This document shows, piece by piece, positions 41,346 to 49,566 of a DNA stretch of 58,396 bases; the first letter of the stretch is position 1, and every line of letters starts with the position of its first letter. The position numbers and the translations under genes were made by a program. The notes under the pieces are model-generated. The model worked only from the letters and a program-made list of their open reading frames with translations, did not search any database and was not told the DNA's origin. Source of the stretch: an uncultured Lachnospiraceae bacterium (GTDB lineage Bacteria > Bacillota > Clostridia > Lachnospirales > Lachnospiraceae). The DNA lies in contig CAJUDX010000008.1 of assembly GCA_910584785.1 (NCBI GenBank), forward strand, positions 14,384 to 72,779, given 5' to 3'.

Positions 41346-43367
41346 ATGGCGATGGATTATGGCAGGTGTGCAAAAGAGATTTTTGAAACACTGGGCGGAA
41401 GGGAAAATCTGGTGAGTGCGGCGCACTGTGCAACCAGGCTGCGTCTGGTGACGGTGGATAACAGCAGGATTGATATGAAAAAGCTGGAGGATATTGACGG
41501 TGTAAAAGGTGTGTTCAGCAATAACGGGCAGCTTCAGTTGATTATCGGAACAGGGATTGTGAATAAGGTTTACGAAGAATTTTTAAAGGTCAGTGGGATG
41601 ACGGCGGCGACAAAGGAAGAGGTGAAGGCAGCAGCAGCGGCACAGCAGCCGATAGCAAAGCGGATGATTAAGGCACTGGGCGATGTGTTTGTCCCGATTC
41701 TTCCGGCTATTGTGGCTTCGGGTCTGATGATGGGGCTGGTGGAAGCGTTGGGAAAGGCGATGCCTGCATTTGCCGGAAGCGACTGGTATGGGATTTTGGA
41801 TTTGCTGGCTAATACGGCGTTTGTATTTTTGCCGGTACTGATTTCCGTGTCGGCGGCAAGGGTGTTTGGCGGAAATATTTTCCTGGGTGCAGTTATTGGT
41901 ATGATTATGATTCATCCTAACCTGATTAATGCCTGGTCGGTAGCGGGGATGGATGCAGCGGATATTCCCGTCTGGCATCTGCTTGGGTTTTCCATCCGCC
42001 AGGTAGGGTATCAGGGACATGTAATTCCGGTCATTATTGCCGTTTGGGTGATGTGTCAGCTGGAGAAATGGCTGCATAAACATGTGCCAGAAATGATTGA
42101 TTTGTTTGTTACCCCATTGTTTACCGTGATACTCACCGCATTTTTAACCCTGGGACTGATCGGGCCGATTTTTTCCACGGCAGAAAACTATGTGCTTGGA
42201 TTTGCCCAGTGGATTATCAGCGTGGGCCATGGCGTGGGATCGATGATTATGGGCGCCCTGTATCCATTGACCGTTGTTTGCGGAATCCATCATATGTACA
42301 ATGTAATTGAGGCGGGAATGCTTTCGGCGGCAGAAGGATTAAATACCTGGATGCCGATTGCGTCAGCGGCAAACTTTGCCCAGGGTGCAGCCTGTCTGGC
42401 GGTTGGGCTGAAGGCAAGGAATAATAAAACCAAGGCAGTTGCTATTCCATCGGCCTTATCTTCGGCACTGGGAATTACTGAACCGGCAATCTTTGGTGTG
42501 AATCTGCGCATGGTAAAGCCGTTAGTGTGCGGGATGATCGGTGGTGCGGCAGGGGCGCTTTTAGGGGCAATCTTTCATATCGGCGCAACCTCCTATGGTG
42601 TTACGGGGATTCCCGGATTTTTGATTACCTTAGATTACACATTTCAGTATGCAATTATCCTGGCAGTTGCCTTTGCGGTTGCTTTTGGACTGACCTGGGT
42701 GGTGTGGAAAGAGGAGGAGCAGGAAAAAGGAGAACAAGGACGTGCTGCGGCAGGAAGTGCAAATAAAGAAGGAGCGCAGAATCAGCAGAAGCAGATGACG
42801 CAGAAGCCGGATAGTATAAAAAACACAGCCAAAGAAGCCATTGACGGGCAGGTAAAGGTTTTGGAGGCTGCAGATAAGGTAATGGAAACTATGGTTATGC
42901 CGAAAGTACTGGAAGAAAAAACCCTGTATGTGCCGGTGAAGGGAAATATCATTGCCCGCGAAGCGATACCGGACGATACGTTTGCCTCAGGGGTTCTGGG
43001 TGACGGCGTGGGGATTGAACCGGAAGCGGGGCTGGTGGTCGCGCCCTGTGATGGCGAAATTGCGTCCCTGACAGATACCTGCCATGCGATTGGGATGACG
43101 ACGGCAGGAGGGATGGAAATTTTGATTCATGTGGGAATTGACACCGTCAATATGCAGGGTGACGGATTTGCCCTGTATGTTTCCCAAGGCGATAAGGTGA
43201 AGGCAGGGCAGAAACTTCTTACCTTTGATATGGAAAAAATTAAGGCTGCAGGTTATGATACCACCACCGCCGTTCTTGTGGCAAACAGTTTTATGTTCCC
43301 GGATTTTAGTGTGCTGAAAACAGGGAAAAGTGAACTGATGGAGAAGCTTATAACAGCAGAGAAGTAG
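41346..43367 (+). CDS. PTS glucoside/sucrose-type permease, EIIBCA fusion
   Basis: The 673-residue permease contains EIIB (phosphorylated Cys in SAAHCATRLRL), EIIC with about ten membrane helices (ALGDVFVPILPAIVASGLMM) and EIIA (phosphorylated His in ILIHVGIDTVNMQGDGF). It is most similar in pattern to the sucrose, trehalose or beta-glucoside branch; the precise sugar is uncertain. EIIA is fused, so only EI and HPr are needed. No 6-phospho-glycosidase accompanies it in the window. The ATG at 41346 has GGAGG 8 bases upstream; the frame extends to 41238 without one. Confidence 0.92.
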   Translation: MAMDYGRCAKEIFETLGGRENLVSAAHCATRLRLVTVDNSRIDMKKLEDIDGVKGVFSNNGQLQLIIGTGIVNKVYEEFLKVSGMTAATKEEVKAAAAAQQPIAKRMIKALGDVFVPILPAIVASGLMMGLVEALGKAMPAFAGSDWYGILDLLANTAFVFLPVLISVSAARVFGGNIFLGAVIGMIMIHPNLINAWSVAGMDAADIPVWHLLGFSIRQVGYQGHVIPVIIAVWVMCQLEKWLHKHVPEMIDLFVTPLFTVILTAFLTLGLIGPIFSTAENYVLGFAQWIISVGHGVGSMIMGALYPLTVVCGIHHMYNVIEAGMLSAAEGLNTWMPIASAANFAQGAACLAVGLKARNNKTKAVAIPSALSSALGITEPAIFGVNLRMVKPLVCGMIGGAAGALLGAIFHIGATSYGVTGIPGFLITLDYTFQYAIILAVAFAVAFGLTWVVWKEEEQEKGEQGRAAAGSANKEGAQNQQKQMTQKPDSIKNTAKEAIDGQVKVLEAADKVMETMVMPKVLEEKTLYVPVKGNIIAREAIPDDTFASGVLGDGVGIEPEAGLVVAPCDGEIASLTDTCHAIGMTTAGGMEILIHVGIDTVNMQGDGFALYVSQGDKVKAGQKLLTFDMEKIKAAGYDTTTAVLVANSFMFPDFSVLKTGKSELMEKLITAEK

Positions 43368-43448
43368 GGGAGTATTTTTGATAAAGAAATGTTACCTTCA
43401 GTGGACAAAAGAAAAAAAGAAAAAATGACTTAAAAGGTGAACAGAATG

Positions 43449-43481
43449 CGGAAACCAGATAAGGGGCTGGTTTCCGTTTTC
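43449..43481 (+). terminator. rho-independent terminator after PTS gene
   Basis: CGGAAACCAG (43449-43458) is exactly complementary to CTGGTTTCCG (43467-43476), followed by TTTT. Confidence 0.88.
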
Positions 43482-43571
43482 TGCGTTTATGATTTTTTGT
43501 TCACGGGGTTTTAATGTATTTCTGCTTTTACAAGGCGCGCCATGTAACATGGTAATACAGGGAGATGTGGG

Positions 43572-44348
43572 TTATCCCAAAAAGTTAAACATCAGAATCG
43601 CCGTTCCCAAAATCACCAAAACGATACCGGTTGCCTGGTTTAAGGTTTTAGGTTCAGCTTTATTGGCAAAGAGGGCGGCAATTCTTGCCCAGATAAAGGT
43701 GAAAATGATACACAGGGCAAATATTCCCCAGTCCGGTGCTCCGCCGATGGCAAAGTGAGAAACAGCTCCAGTCAGTGCAGTAAAAGTCATAATAAATACA
43801 CTTGTACCAACCGCCGTTTTTAATTCATAGCCAAGGACAGAAGTTAAGATAAGGAGCATCATCATTCCGCCGCCGGCACCGATAAAACCACAGATAAAGC
43901 CAATTATTGCGCCGCAGATAATTGACTGTACGGCGCGTTTTTTTGTGGAAATACCAGACATGGTTTCTTTTGTGGTCATTACCGGCTTAACGATGAATTT
44001 AACGCCGAGCAAAAAGGTCATAAAGACTGAAAAATTCCCCATTGTTGCTGAGGGAACTAAAGTGGCAATAAAACTTCCAACCACCGTAAAGACCAGAACA
44101 CTGCCCATCATAATGATTCCGTTTCTTATATCTAAGTTTTTGTTTTTTCCATAAATGTAGGCGGAAAGAGCACTTGCCAGGACATCTGAGGAGAGGGCAA
44201 TGCCGACCGCCATATAAGGTTCCATGTGCAGGAAGGTAATCAGCATCGGGCTAATCACAGCTGCTGCACTCATTCCTGCAAATCCGGTCCCAAGCCCGGC
44301 GCCCATTCCGGCAAAAAAGGTTACAATGATAACAAGAAAAATATTCAT
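43572..44348 (-). CDS. TauE/SafE family sulfite/sulfonate exporter-like protein
   Basis: The 258-residue membrane protein has about eight helices and TauE/SafE signatures GLGTGFAGMSAA in the first repeat and GFICGFIGAGGGMMMLLIL in the second. Family members export sulfite, sulfonates or organosulfur compounds. It lies 20 bases after the MarR regulator gene, so it is likely its target and co-transcribed. The substrate is not fixed. Confidence 0.88.
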   Translation of the reverse strand: MNIFLVIIVTFFAGMGAGLGTGFAGMSAAAVISPMLITFLHMEPYMAVGIALSSDVLASALSAYIYGKNKNLDIRNGIIMMGSVLVFTVVGSFIATLVPSATMGNFSVFMTFLLGVKFIVKPVMTTKETMSGISTKKRAVQSIICGAIIGFICGFIGAGGGMMMLLILTSVLGYELKTAVGTSVFIMTFTALTGAVSHFAIGGAPDWGIFALCIIFTFIWARIAALFANKAEPKTLNQATGIVLVILGTAILMFNFLG

Positions 44349-44367
44349 GGAAACAGCCCTTCTTTCT

Positions 44368-44820
44368 CTATTTTTTTATCGTTTTCGCTGATTCAGGTTT
44401 CATCATCTTATCCAGGTTTTTATCAATTGCCTGGAAAACATGGTGAAAGGTATTCAGTTCTCCCGGATCGATTGTCTGAAATAATTCCTGAAAAAATACA
44501 GCTTGAATTTTGTGTCCCTGTTCGATAAGCGGGGCGGCCTTTTCGGTGCAGGTAAGGCAGGTTTTTCTGCGGTCGCCTGGGATGGCAGTTCTTTGGATGT
44601 AGCCTTCCGTGACCAGCTTATCGACATTGATGGATACCAGGTTAGCTTTAATTCCGCGGATTTCCACGATATCCCTGGCTGTGTTCAGTGCAGGGTTATT
44701 GGCAAGAAACATCAGGATATCAAAGGCCGTCTGCGGTAATTTTATTTCCTGGCAAAGCGGGCGGCAGTAGGCTGTATAAGCCTGGAGAAGTTTGTAAGGG
44801 AATTGAAGATTCATCTGCAC
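44368..44820 (-). CDS. MarR family transcriptional regulator
   Basis: The 150-residue product has the MarR winged helix: KLPQTAFDILMFLANN, LNTARDIVEIRGIKANLVSI (recognition helix) and the wing EGYIQRTAIPGDRRKTCL. The GTG at 44820 was chosen because GGAGG lies 9 bases upstream; ATG 44814 is two codons further. It shares an operon with the TauE/SafE gene. Several copies of a GTTCA/TGAAC half-site upstream suggest autoregulation. Confidence 0.87.
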   Translation of the reverse strand: MQMNLQFPYKLLQAYTAYCRPLCQEIKLPQTAFDILMFLANNPALNTARDIVEIRGIKANLVSINVDKLVTEGYIQRTAIPGDRRKTCLTCTEKAAPLIEQGHKIQAVFFQELFQTIDPGELNTFHHVFQAIDKNLDKMMKPESAKTIKK

Positions 44821-44894
44821 AATGTATTTCCTCCATAACAATTAGGTGATAAGGTTATTGGGTAATGATAGAAATAAAAAGAACAAGCGTTTTT

Positions 44895-44943
44895 TGTTCA
44901 TAAAATAATAGTTCAAAAATGAACTAATCAATTATGAACTATA
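44895..44943 (-). promoter_or_regulatory. MarR operator region
   Basis: TAGTTCA-AAAA-TGAACTA (44909-44926) is a perfect 18-bp palindrome. Half-sites TTGTTCATAA (44895-44904) and TTATGAACTA (44932-44941) flank it. They lie about 75-125 bases before the MarR start, where the minus-strand promoter is expected. Confidence 0.8.
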
Positions 44944-45143
44944 TATTACTGTGGAAAATAGAAAAAGTCAAGCGTTTTTTTGAATAAATAGTATTTGGTT
45001 TGTTTGATTTTCATAGTATTCACTTACAGCAGAACAGTGCTTTCTTACCGAATTACAGCATTGCAGCAGAGGCTTTTCAGCAACTTTACGAAACGAGTTG
45101 AAGCAGGTAACGGCCTGTGATACAATCAACATAGAAAATAAAA

Positions 45144-45241
45144 AGCAGCAAAGGGAAAAGGTATAGTAAGCAGCAAAGGGAAAAGGTATAGTAAGCAGCA
45201 GAGGGAAGAAAGTTCTGTAAGCAGCAAAGGAGATAAGGGGA
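45144..45241. repeat. 25/26-bp tandem repeat carrying the RBS of the TetR gene
   Basis: Four units start at 45144, 45169, 45194 and 45220, each opening AGCAGCA(A/G)AGG. The first two are identical 25-bp units ending GGTATAGTA. The last unit supplies the AAAGGAG ribosome-binding site of the gene at 45245. Confidence 0.9.
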
Positions 45242-45244
45242 ATT

Positions 45245-45811
45245 ATGGAAAACAAACAGGATAAAATGAAGTACCGCCTGGCGGAGTCCATAAAGAAGTG
45301 TATGAAAACAATTCCTGTAGATAAAATTACTGTGAAAAATATCGTTGAGGGCTGCGGTACGACCAGGCAGACCTTTTACCGGCATTTTCTGGATAAATAC
45401 GATTTAATTAACTGGTATTTTGATAAACTGGTGCTGGCATCGTTTGCGCAGATGGGGCAGGGGGCTACGGTGTATGAGGGGTTAGTGAAGAAGTTTCACT
45501 TTATCCGGCAGGAGAGGGTGTTTTTTGCCGAGGCATTTCGTTCCGATGACAGAAATTCATTAAAAGAACATGACTTTGACCTGATTTTGCAGTTTTACCT
45601 GGAAAAGATGATGGAAAAAACCGGTCATCTGCCGGATGAGGAGATTCGTTTCCTGCTGGAGATGTATTGTCGTGGATCGGTGTATATGACTGTGAAATGG
45701 GTATTAACCGGGATGAAATCAACACCGGAGGAGATAGCAAAGTCCTTAGTAGATGCAATGCCCGAAAAGTTGGGACGGGAATTTCGTATATTGGGATTGA
45801 TTGGAGTGTAA
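45245..45811 (+). CDS. TetR/AcrR regulator, DhaS-like
   Basis: The 188-residue product has a TetR helix-turn-helix (ITVKNIVEGCGTTRQTFYRH, FLDKYDLINWYF) and a C-terminal domain of the DhaS type (FLLEMYCRGSVYMTVKWVLTG). DhaS-type regulators can activate rather than repress, as known for the dihydroxyacetone kinase operon. The gene is 235 bases upstream of fucO, and a dyad site lies between them. Regulation of fucO is inferred. Confidence 0.85.
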   Translation: MENKQDKMKYRLAESIKKCMKTIPVDKITVKNIVEGCGTTRQTFYRHFLDKYDLINWYFDKLVLASFAQMGQGATVYEGLVKKFHFIRQERVFFAEAFRSDDRNSLKEHDFDLILQFYLEKMMEKTGHLPDEEIRFLLEMYCRGSVYMTVKWVLTGMKSTPEEIAKSLVDAMPEKLGREFRILGLIGV

Positions 45812-45874
45812 TATGTGGTTGAATGTATATATTCGCCATTTTTAGAATGTGATAGAGCCATTTTTTCTGATAGA

Positions 45875-45927
45875 GTTACAAATCCTGGGATCTGTAACTT
45901 CCTTTTCCTGGAAGAGTTTGTTATACT
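45875..45927 (+). promoter_or_regulatory. TetR-type operator and promoter for fucO
   Basis: A 24-bp dyad (45875-45898) has arms GTTACA and TGTAAC with inner ATCC/GGAT. TATACT (45922-45927) is a good -10, but the -35 is poor (TTCCTT). The dyad sits immediately upstream of the -35, a position usual for an activator. Confidence 0.72.
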
Positions 45928-45975
45928 ATTAACAGATGGAACTTTACAGTTTAAGGCCGCCAAAACAGTAAAATA

Positions 45976-46039
45976 AAACTAACAAAAACAAGAAACTAAG
46001 AAACTAACAAAAACAAGAAACCAACAAAACAAGAAAAGG
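45976..46039. repeat. A/C-rich tandem repeat before fucO RBS
   Basis: Units at 45976-46000 and 46001-46017 share AAACTAACAAAAACAAG; a third, shorter unit (AACAAAACAAGAAAAGG) runs into the fucO ribosome-binding site. Confidence 0.75.
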
Positions 46040-46046
46040 AGAAAAC

Positions 46047-47198
46047 ATGATGGCAAACCGAATAGTGTTGAATGAAACTTCTTATCATGGTGCAGGGGCG
46101 ATTAAGGAGATAGCTACAGAGGCAAAGGCAAGGGGATTTAAGAAAGCTTTTGTCTGCTCAGACCCGGATTTAATTAAGTTCAATGTAACGAAAAAGGTAA
46201 CGGATGTGCTGGATGAGGCAGGACTGGTTTATGAGATTTATTCCAATATCAAGGCAAATCCTACGATTGAAAATGTACAGAACGGTGTTGCAGCATATAA
46301 AGCATCAGGAGCAGATTATCTTATCGCAATCGGCGGCGGATCTTCCATGGATACGGCGAAGGCTATCGGCGTGATTATTGCCAATCCAGAATTTGAGGAC
46401 GTAAGAAGTTTAGAGGGCGTGGCGCCGACGAAGAATAAGTGCGTGCCGATAATTGCTGTTCCAACCACAGCAGGTACAGCGGCAGAGGTTACAATCAACT
46501 ACGTTATCACTGATGCTGAGAAAAACCGCAAAATGGTTTGTGTGGATGTCCATGATATTCCAGTCGTGGCGGTGGTTGACCCGGAGATGATGGCTTCCAT
46601 GCCCAAAGGACTGACCGCAGCAACCGGTATGGATGCCCTGACCCATGCTATTGAAGGCTATATTACCAAGGGCGCGTGGGAAATGACGGATATGTTCCAC
46701 TTAAAGGCAATTGAAATTATCAGTAAATATCTGCGCGATGCTGTGAATAATACCCCAAAAGGGCGCACACAGATGGCATTGGGCCAGTACATTGCCGGGA
46801 TGGGCTTTTCCAATGTGGGCCTGGGCATTGTCCACTCGATGGCACATCCTTTGGGCGCGCTATATGATACTCCGCACGGCGTAGCTAATGCTATTATCCT
46901 TCCTACCGTTATGGAATATAATGCTCCGGCAACGGGAGATAAGTATAAATATATTGCACAGGCTATGGGCGTAGAGGGAACCGAGACGATGAGCCAGGAG
47001 GAGTACAGAAAGGCGGCTATCGAAGCAGTAAAGAAGCTTTCGGAAGATGTGGGAATCCCCGCAGACCTGAAAGCAATTGTAAGGCCGGAGGATGTACAGT
47101 TCTTGTCTGAATCTGCCTTTGCCGATGCCTGCCGTCCGGGAAATCCAAGAGACACCTCGGTGGAGGAAATTAAGGCGTTGTATGAATCGCTGATGTAA
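46047..47198 (+). CDS. fucO: lactaldehyde reductase (iron-containing alcohol dehydrogenase)
   Basis: The 383-residue enzyme matches FucO from start (MMANR, VLNETSYHGAGAI) to end. Typical segments are IGGGSSMDTAKAIG, PTTAGTAAEVTINYVITD, GMDALTHAIEGYI (metal ligands) and GMAHPLGALYDTPHG-like VHSMAHPLGALYDTPHGVAN. It reduces lactaldehyde to 1,2-propanediol with NADH during anaerobic deoxysugar breakdown, although glycolaldehyde and similar aldehydes are possible substrates. Genes for fucose or rhamnose catabolism are not adjacent. AAGGAG lies 5 bases before the ATG. Confidence 0.95.
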   Translation: MMANRIVLNETSYHGAGAIKEIATEAKARGFKKAFVCSDPDLIKFNVTKKVTDVLDEAGLVYEIYSNIKANPTIENVQNGVAAYKASGADYLIAIGGGSSMDTAKAIGVIIANPEFEDVRSLEGVAPTKNKCVPIIAVPTTAGTAAEVTINYVITDAEKNRKMVCVDVHDIPVVAVVDPEMMASMPKGLTAATGMDALTHAIEGYITKGAWEMTDMFHLKAIEIISKYLRDAVNNTPKGRTQMALGQYIAGMGFSNVGLGIVHSMAHPLGALYDTPHGVANAIILPTVMEYNAPATGDKYKYIAQAMGVEGTETMSQEEYRKAAIEAVKKLSEDVGIPADLKAIVRPEDVQFLSESAFADACRPGNPRDTSVEEIKALYESLM

Positions 47199-47265
47199 GA
47201 TTTGCTGTAAGAAAGTTTTATGAATGGTTAATGTTATCCAGGGCTAAAAAGTAATTTGACAAGCG

Positions 47266-47317
47266 AAAAAGCGGTGGTCAGGACAAACTGCAGGATGTCG
47301 GACTGCCGCTTTTTTTG
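47266..47317. terminator. terminator between fucO and the BTAD gene
   Basis: AAAAAGCGG (47266-47274) pairs with CCGCTTTTT (47306-47314) across a 31-base loop; A- and T-runs flank it, so it may serve both convergent genes. Confidence 0.78.
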
Positions 47318-47333
47318 TTTAGAAAAAACATAG

Positions 47334-48575
47334 TTACATTTTCTGGTGTGTGTGGAACGATTTTGGAGATTTCCAGGAGGCGGGCAGGTTTTGGATGACT
47401 GGGGCATAATAGTAATGAAGCCTGAATTTCCGCACTCCGGGATATTTTCTGAACTTCTGTTCGATTCTCTGGCTGATGTGTGAACAATCCTCCTGTTTCA
47501 TCTGAAACATCAGCATCAGGTACTGGTTTTTGCTGTAACGGGTATAGATGTCAGTTCGGCGCAGGGAAACTGTGATAGATTCACCCAGGTATTCCATGGT
47601 TGTGTCCAGAACTTCCCCTTCCTGAAACCAGCTGTTCCCCTCCTGGATTTCTGTGAGGGAACACAAGAGAAGATAATGGGACAGCCCGTCTCTTGCGGTT
47701 TTTCGTATCTTATAGCGGTAAGCCCAGGCAAATGTTGAGTAATTGCAGAAAAACCCGCCCTGCGGATAGTCTTTTTCCTCCAGTTCCTGACGGATTTCCC
47801 ATAATTGTTTTGAAGATCCGCGGATCTGCATATTGATTTTTTGTACCCTTTCCTGAACTTCCGGGGAAGGCCTGAGTCCCATTTGATCCATCAGATTTTT
47901 TTCCAGTTCTTCCGAAACCTGGAAGGCTTCTTTCCACCGCTCCATCCCCATCAGGGCCTCCATCCAGCCGATATACCATTCTTCATAGGGATAAAGCCGT
48001 GCTGCTCTTTTGGCAGCTTCGAGCATACATCCATAGTGTTTGCCTGCGTTCAGCAGCCGCAGATGGCTGCGCACGCATTGGGTGTAGAGATTTTGGAAAT
48101 ATACCTGCTTTTGTGCAACCCAGGGTTCCGAAGTAAGCTCAGTCAGAAATTCTCCTTGATAGAATGTGCAGGCCCGGTCGAAAGATTCTGCTGTCTGGTT
48201 GATAAGTGCTTCCTTTGCTGCAGATTCAAAGATTTTGGCGTCGATTTGAATTTCCAATTCCTGGGGCTGCCAGCAAAAAACTCCTTTCTTATGCAAGGTG
48301 TCATTTTCCTGCATTAACCCTAATTCAATCAAGTATTTTTTCAATCGGTAAACTAATACACGAAATCGTCCATACTGGCTGCTTTCGTCGCCGTCGTCAT
48401 TCTGGTAGAGGAGTTCCATCGCCTTGCGTTTCTCGATCCCGGCTTCCCCGTAAAGTAAAATAAGAAGAAACAGATTCTTTGTCTTGCTGAAAATGCTTCC
48501 GGGAAGTTCGAGCTTCTTATTCTCCAGTTCCATATAAAAATCGCCCAGCATATGAACGAATAAATGTCTTGCCAT
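47334..48575 (-). CDS. BTAD-domain transcriptional regulator with degenerate GGDEF-like end
   Basis: The 413-residue product begins with a winged-helix OmpR-like DNA-binding part (about 1-100) and a bacterial transcriptional activation (BTAD) helical domain (about 105-245, CTFYQGEFLTELTSEPWVAQ, RAARLYPYEEWYIGWMEALM), the SARP-type arrangement. The C-terminal 140 residues (LRRTDIYTRYSKNQYLMLMF) resemble a GGDEF domain in layout but lack the GGDEF motif. It stands alone, with an RBS of GAGAGGAG. Targets are unknown. Confidence 0.8.
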   Translation of the reverse strand: MARHLFVHMLGDFYMELENKKLELPGSIFSKTKNLFLLILLYGEAGIEKRKAMELLYQNDDGDESSQYGRFRVLVYRLKKYLIELGLMQENDTLHKKGVFCWQPQELEIQIDAKIFESAAKEALINQTAESFDRACTFYQGEFLTELTSEPWVAQKQVYFQNLYTQCVRSHLRLLNAGKHYGCMLEAAKRAARLYPYEEWYIGWMEALMGMERWKEAFQVSEELEKNLMDQMGLRPSPEVQERVQKINMQIRGSSKQLWEIRQELEEKDYPQGGFFCNYSTFAWAYRYKIRKTARDGLSHYLLLCSLTEIQEGNSWFQEGEVLDTTMEYLGESITVSLRRTDIYTRYSKNQYLMLMFQMKQEDCSHISQRIEQKFRKYPGVRKFRLHYYYAPVIQNLPASWKSPKSFHTHQKM

Positions 48576-48752
48576 GGATTCTCCTCTCTGTCAGTATCTC
48601 CAGTCTTATCGGCAAAGTCTGCCATTTTTAGATGAAAATTCTCTGCTGTATGAAGGGATAAATGTCTTGCCGATCACCGCATTTCTTTTTTGGTAAGATT
48701 CTGCGCGCATTCTTAGGATGATTACCTGTCTTTTCTTTATTATACACTTTAA

Positions 48753-48802
48753 GTTGTTAAAATTCAACCATTAGTGTTTAATATTTCAATACAATATTTC
48801 AA
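48753..48802. promoter_or_regulatory. direct and inverted repeats upstream of XRE gene
   Basis: GTTG-TTAAAATT-CAAC (48753-48768) is followed by the direct repeat AATATTTCAA (48780-48789 and 48793-48802). They lie 90-140 bases before the XRE start and about 180 bases before the BTAD gene. They may be operator sites. Confidence 0.4.
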
Positions 48803-48893
48803 AACAATTAAAAAATATCCTGGTTTTTTTCTGAAATTGTTTTTTGTACACATATTTTCAGGTAATTTATTTATGTGCAGAAGGAGGTGAAGT

Positions 48894-49208
48894 ATGGACG
48901 TGGAACTTGGCAATCGTATTAAGTATCTGCGACAACAGGCAAACCTGAAACAATCCCAGCTCGCCAAACTTATCAATGTTTCTCCGGCCCTGATTTCCGC
49001 TTATGAACTTGGTGACAGGAAGCCAAGTTTGGAGGTTTTAGTCAGCTTAGCAGCTACATTTAAAGTTTCCACCGACTATTTGCTCGGCCTTCAATACCAC
49101 ACACCATGCAGTCTGGAAGGCTTGTCAGATCAGGATGCCAACGCTATCCTTACTCTTGTAGAATCGCTTCGCTACAAGTCGTTGCTTCGGGCTGGTTCCG
49201 AAATGTAA
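48894..49208 (+). CDS. small XRE-type DNA-binding regulator
   Basis: The 104-residue product is a Cro/CI-type helix-turn-helix (LGNRIKYLRQQANLKQSQLA, KLINVSPALISAYELGDR, KPSLEVLVSLAATFKVSTDY) with a 35-residue tail. AAGGAGGTG precedes the ATG at a good distance. No phage or toxin gene is adjacent. It could regulate itself through the repeats upstream. Confidence 0.88.
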   Translation: MDVELGNRIKYLRQQANLKQSQLAKLINVSPALISAYELGDRKPSLEVLVSLAATFKVSTDYLLGLQYHTPCSLEGLSDQDANAILTLVESLRYKSLLRAGSEM

Positions 49209-49270
49209 CAAATAATTTTTGTTTGTAAATTGAGCATCCGGCAGGCAGAACATTCGCCTGTCGGTTTTTC

Positions 49271-49370
49271 GCTTTATAGGAAATTGTGTCCTATAAAGCA
49301 AAACCCCTCCGGGGGATGCACACTCCGCGCTAAGGAATATAGTTGCTAAAGCAACCGAGCTCCGGCGCGA
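49271..49370 (+). ncRNA. structured intergenic RNA or palindromic element
   Basis: Several strong stems occur in series: GCTTTATAGGA/TCCTATAAAGC (49271-49299), CCCC-TCC-GGGG (about 49305-49315) and GTTGC-TAAA-GCAAC (49342-49355) enclosed by CGCGC/GCGCG. A terminator hairpin (49371) ends it. It could be a 3' UTR of the XRE gene, a small RNA, or a dispersed repeat. No promoter was identified. Confidence 0.45.
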
Positions 49371-49396
49371 GAGTCCGGCGAGCCGGACTCTTTTTT
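49371..49396 (+). terminator. strong rho-independent terminator
   Basis: GAGTCCGG-CGAG-CCGGACTC followed by six T residues. Confidence 0.92.
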
Positions 49397-49566
49397 ATGT
49401 TATTTTTTAAGATTTTCGGGCAGTTGTAACGCCAGTTGTAACGGAACAAATGCTAAAATTTCCTTAAACCGGAAAGTGAAGAGAAAACTGGAAAAAAACG
49501 GCAGCATGGTGGATAAGGCATTTCCGGGAGTTTATAGAAAGTATTTGTCAAAAAGGAGGCAAATGT

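Noticed and set aside
48894..49208. XRE regulator as an antitoxin or prophage repressor
   Set aside because: No toxin or phage gene is adjacent on either side.
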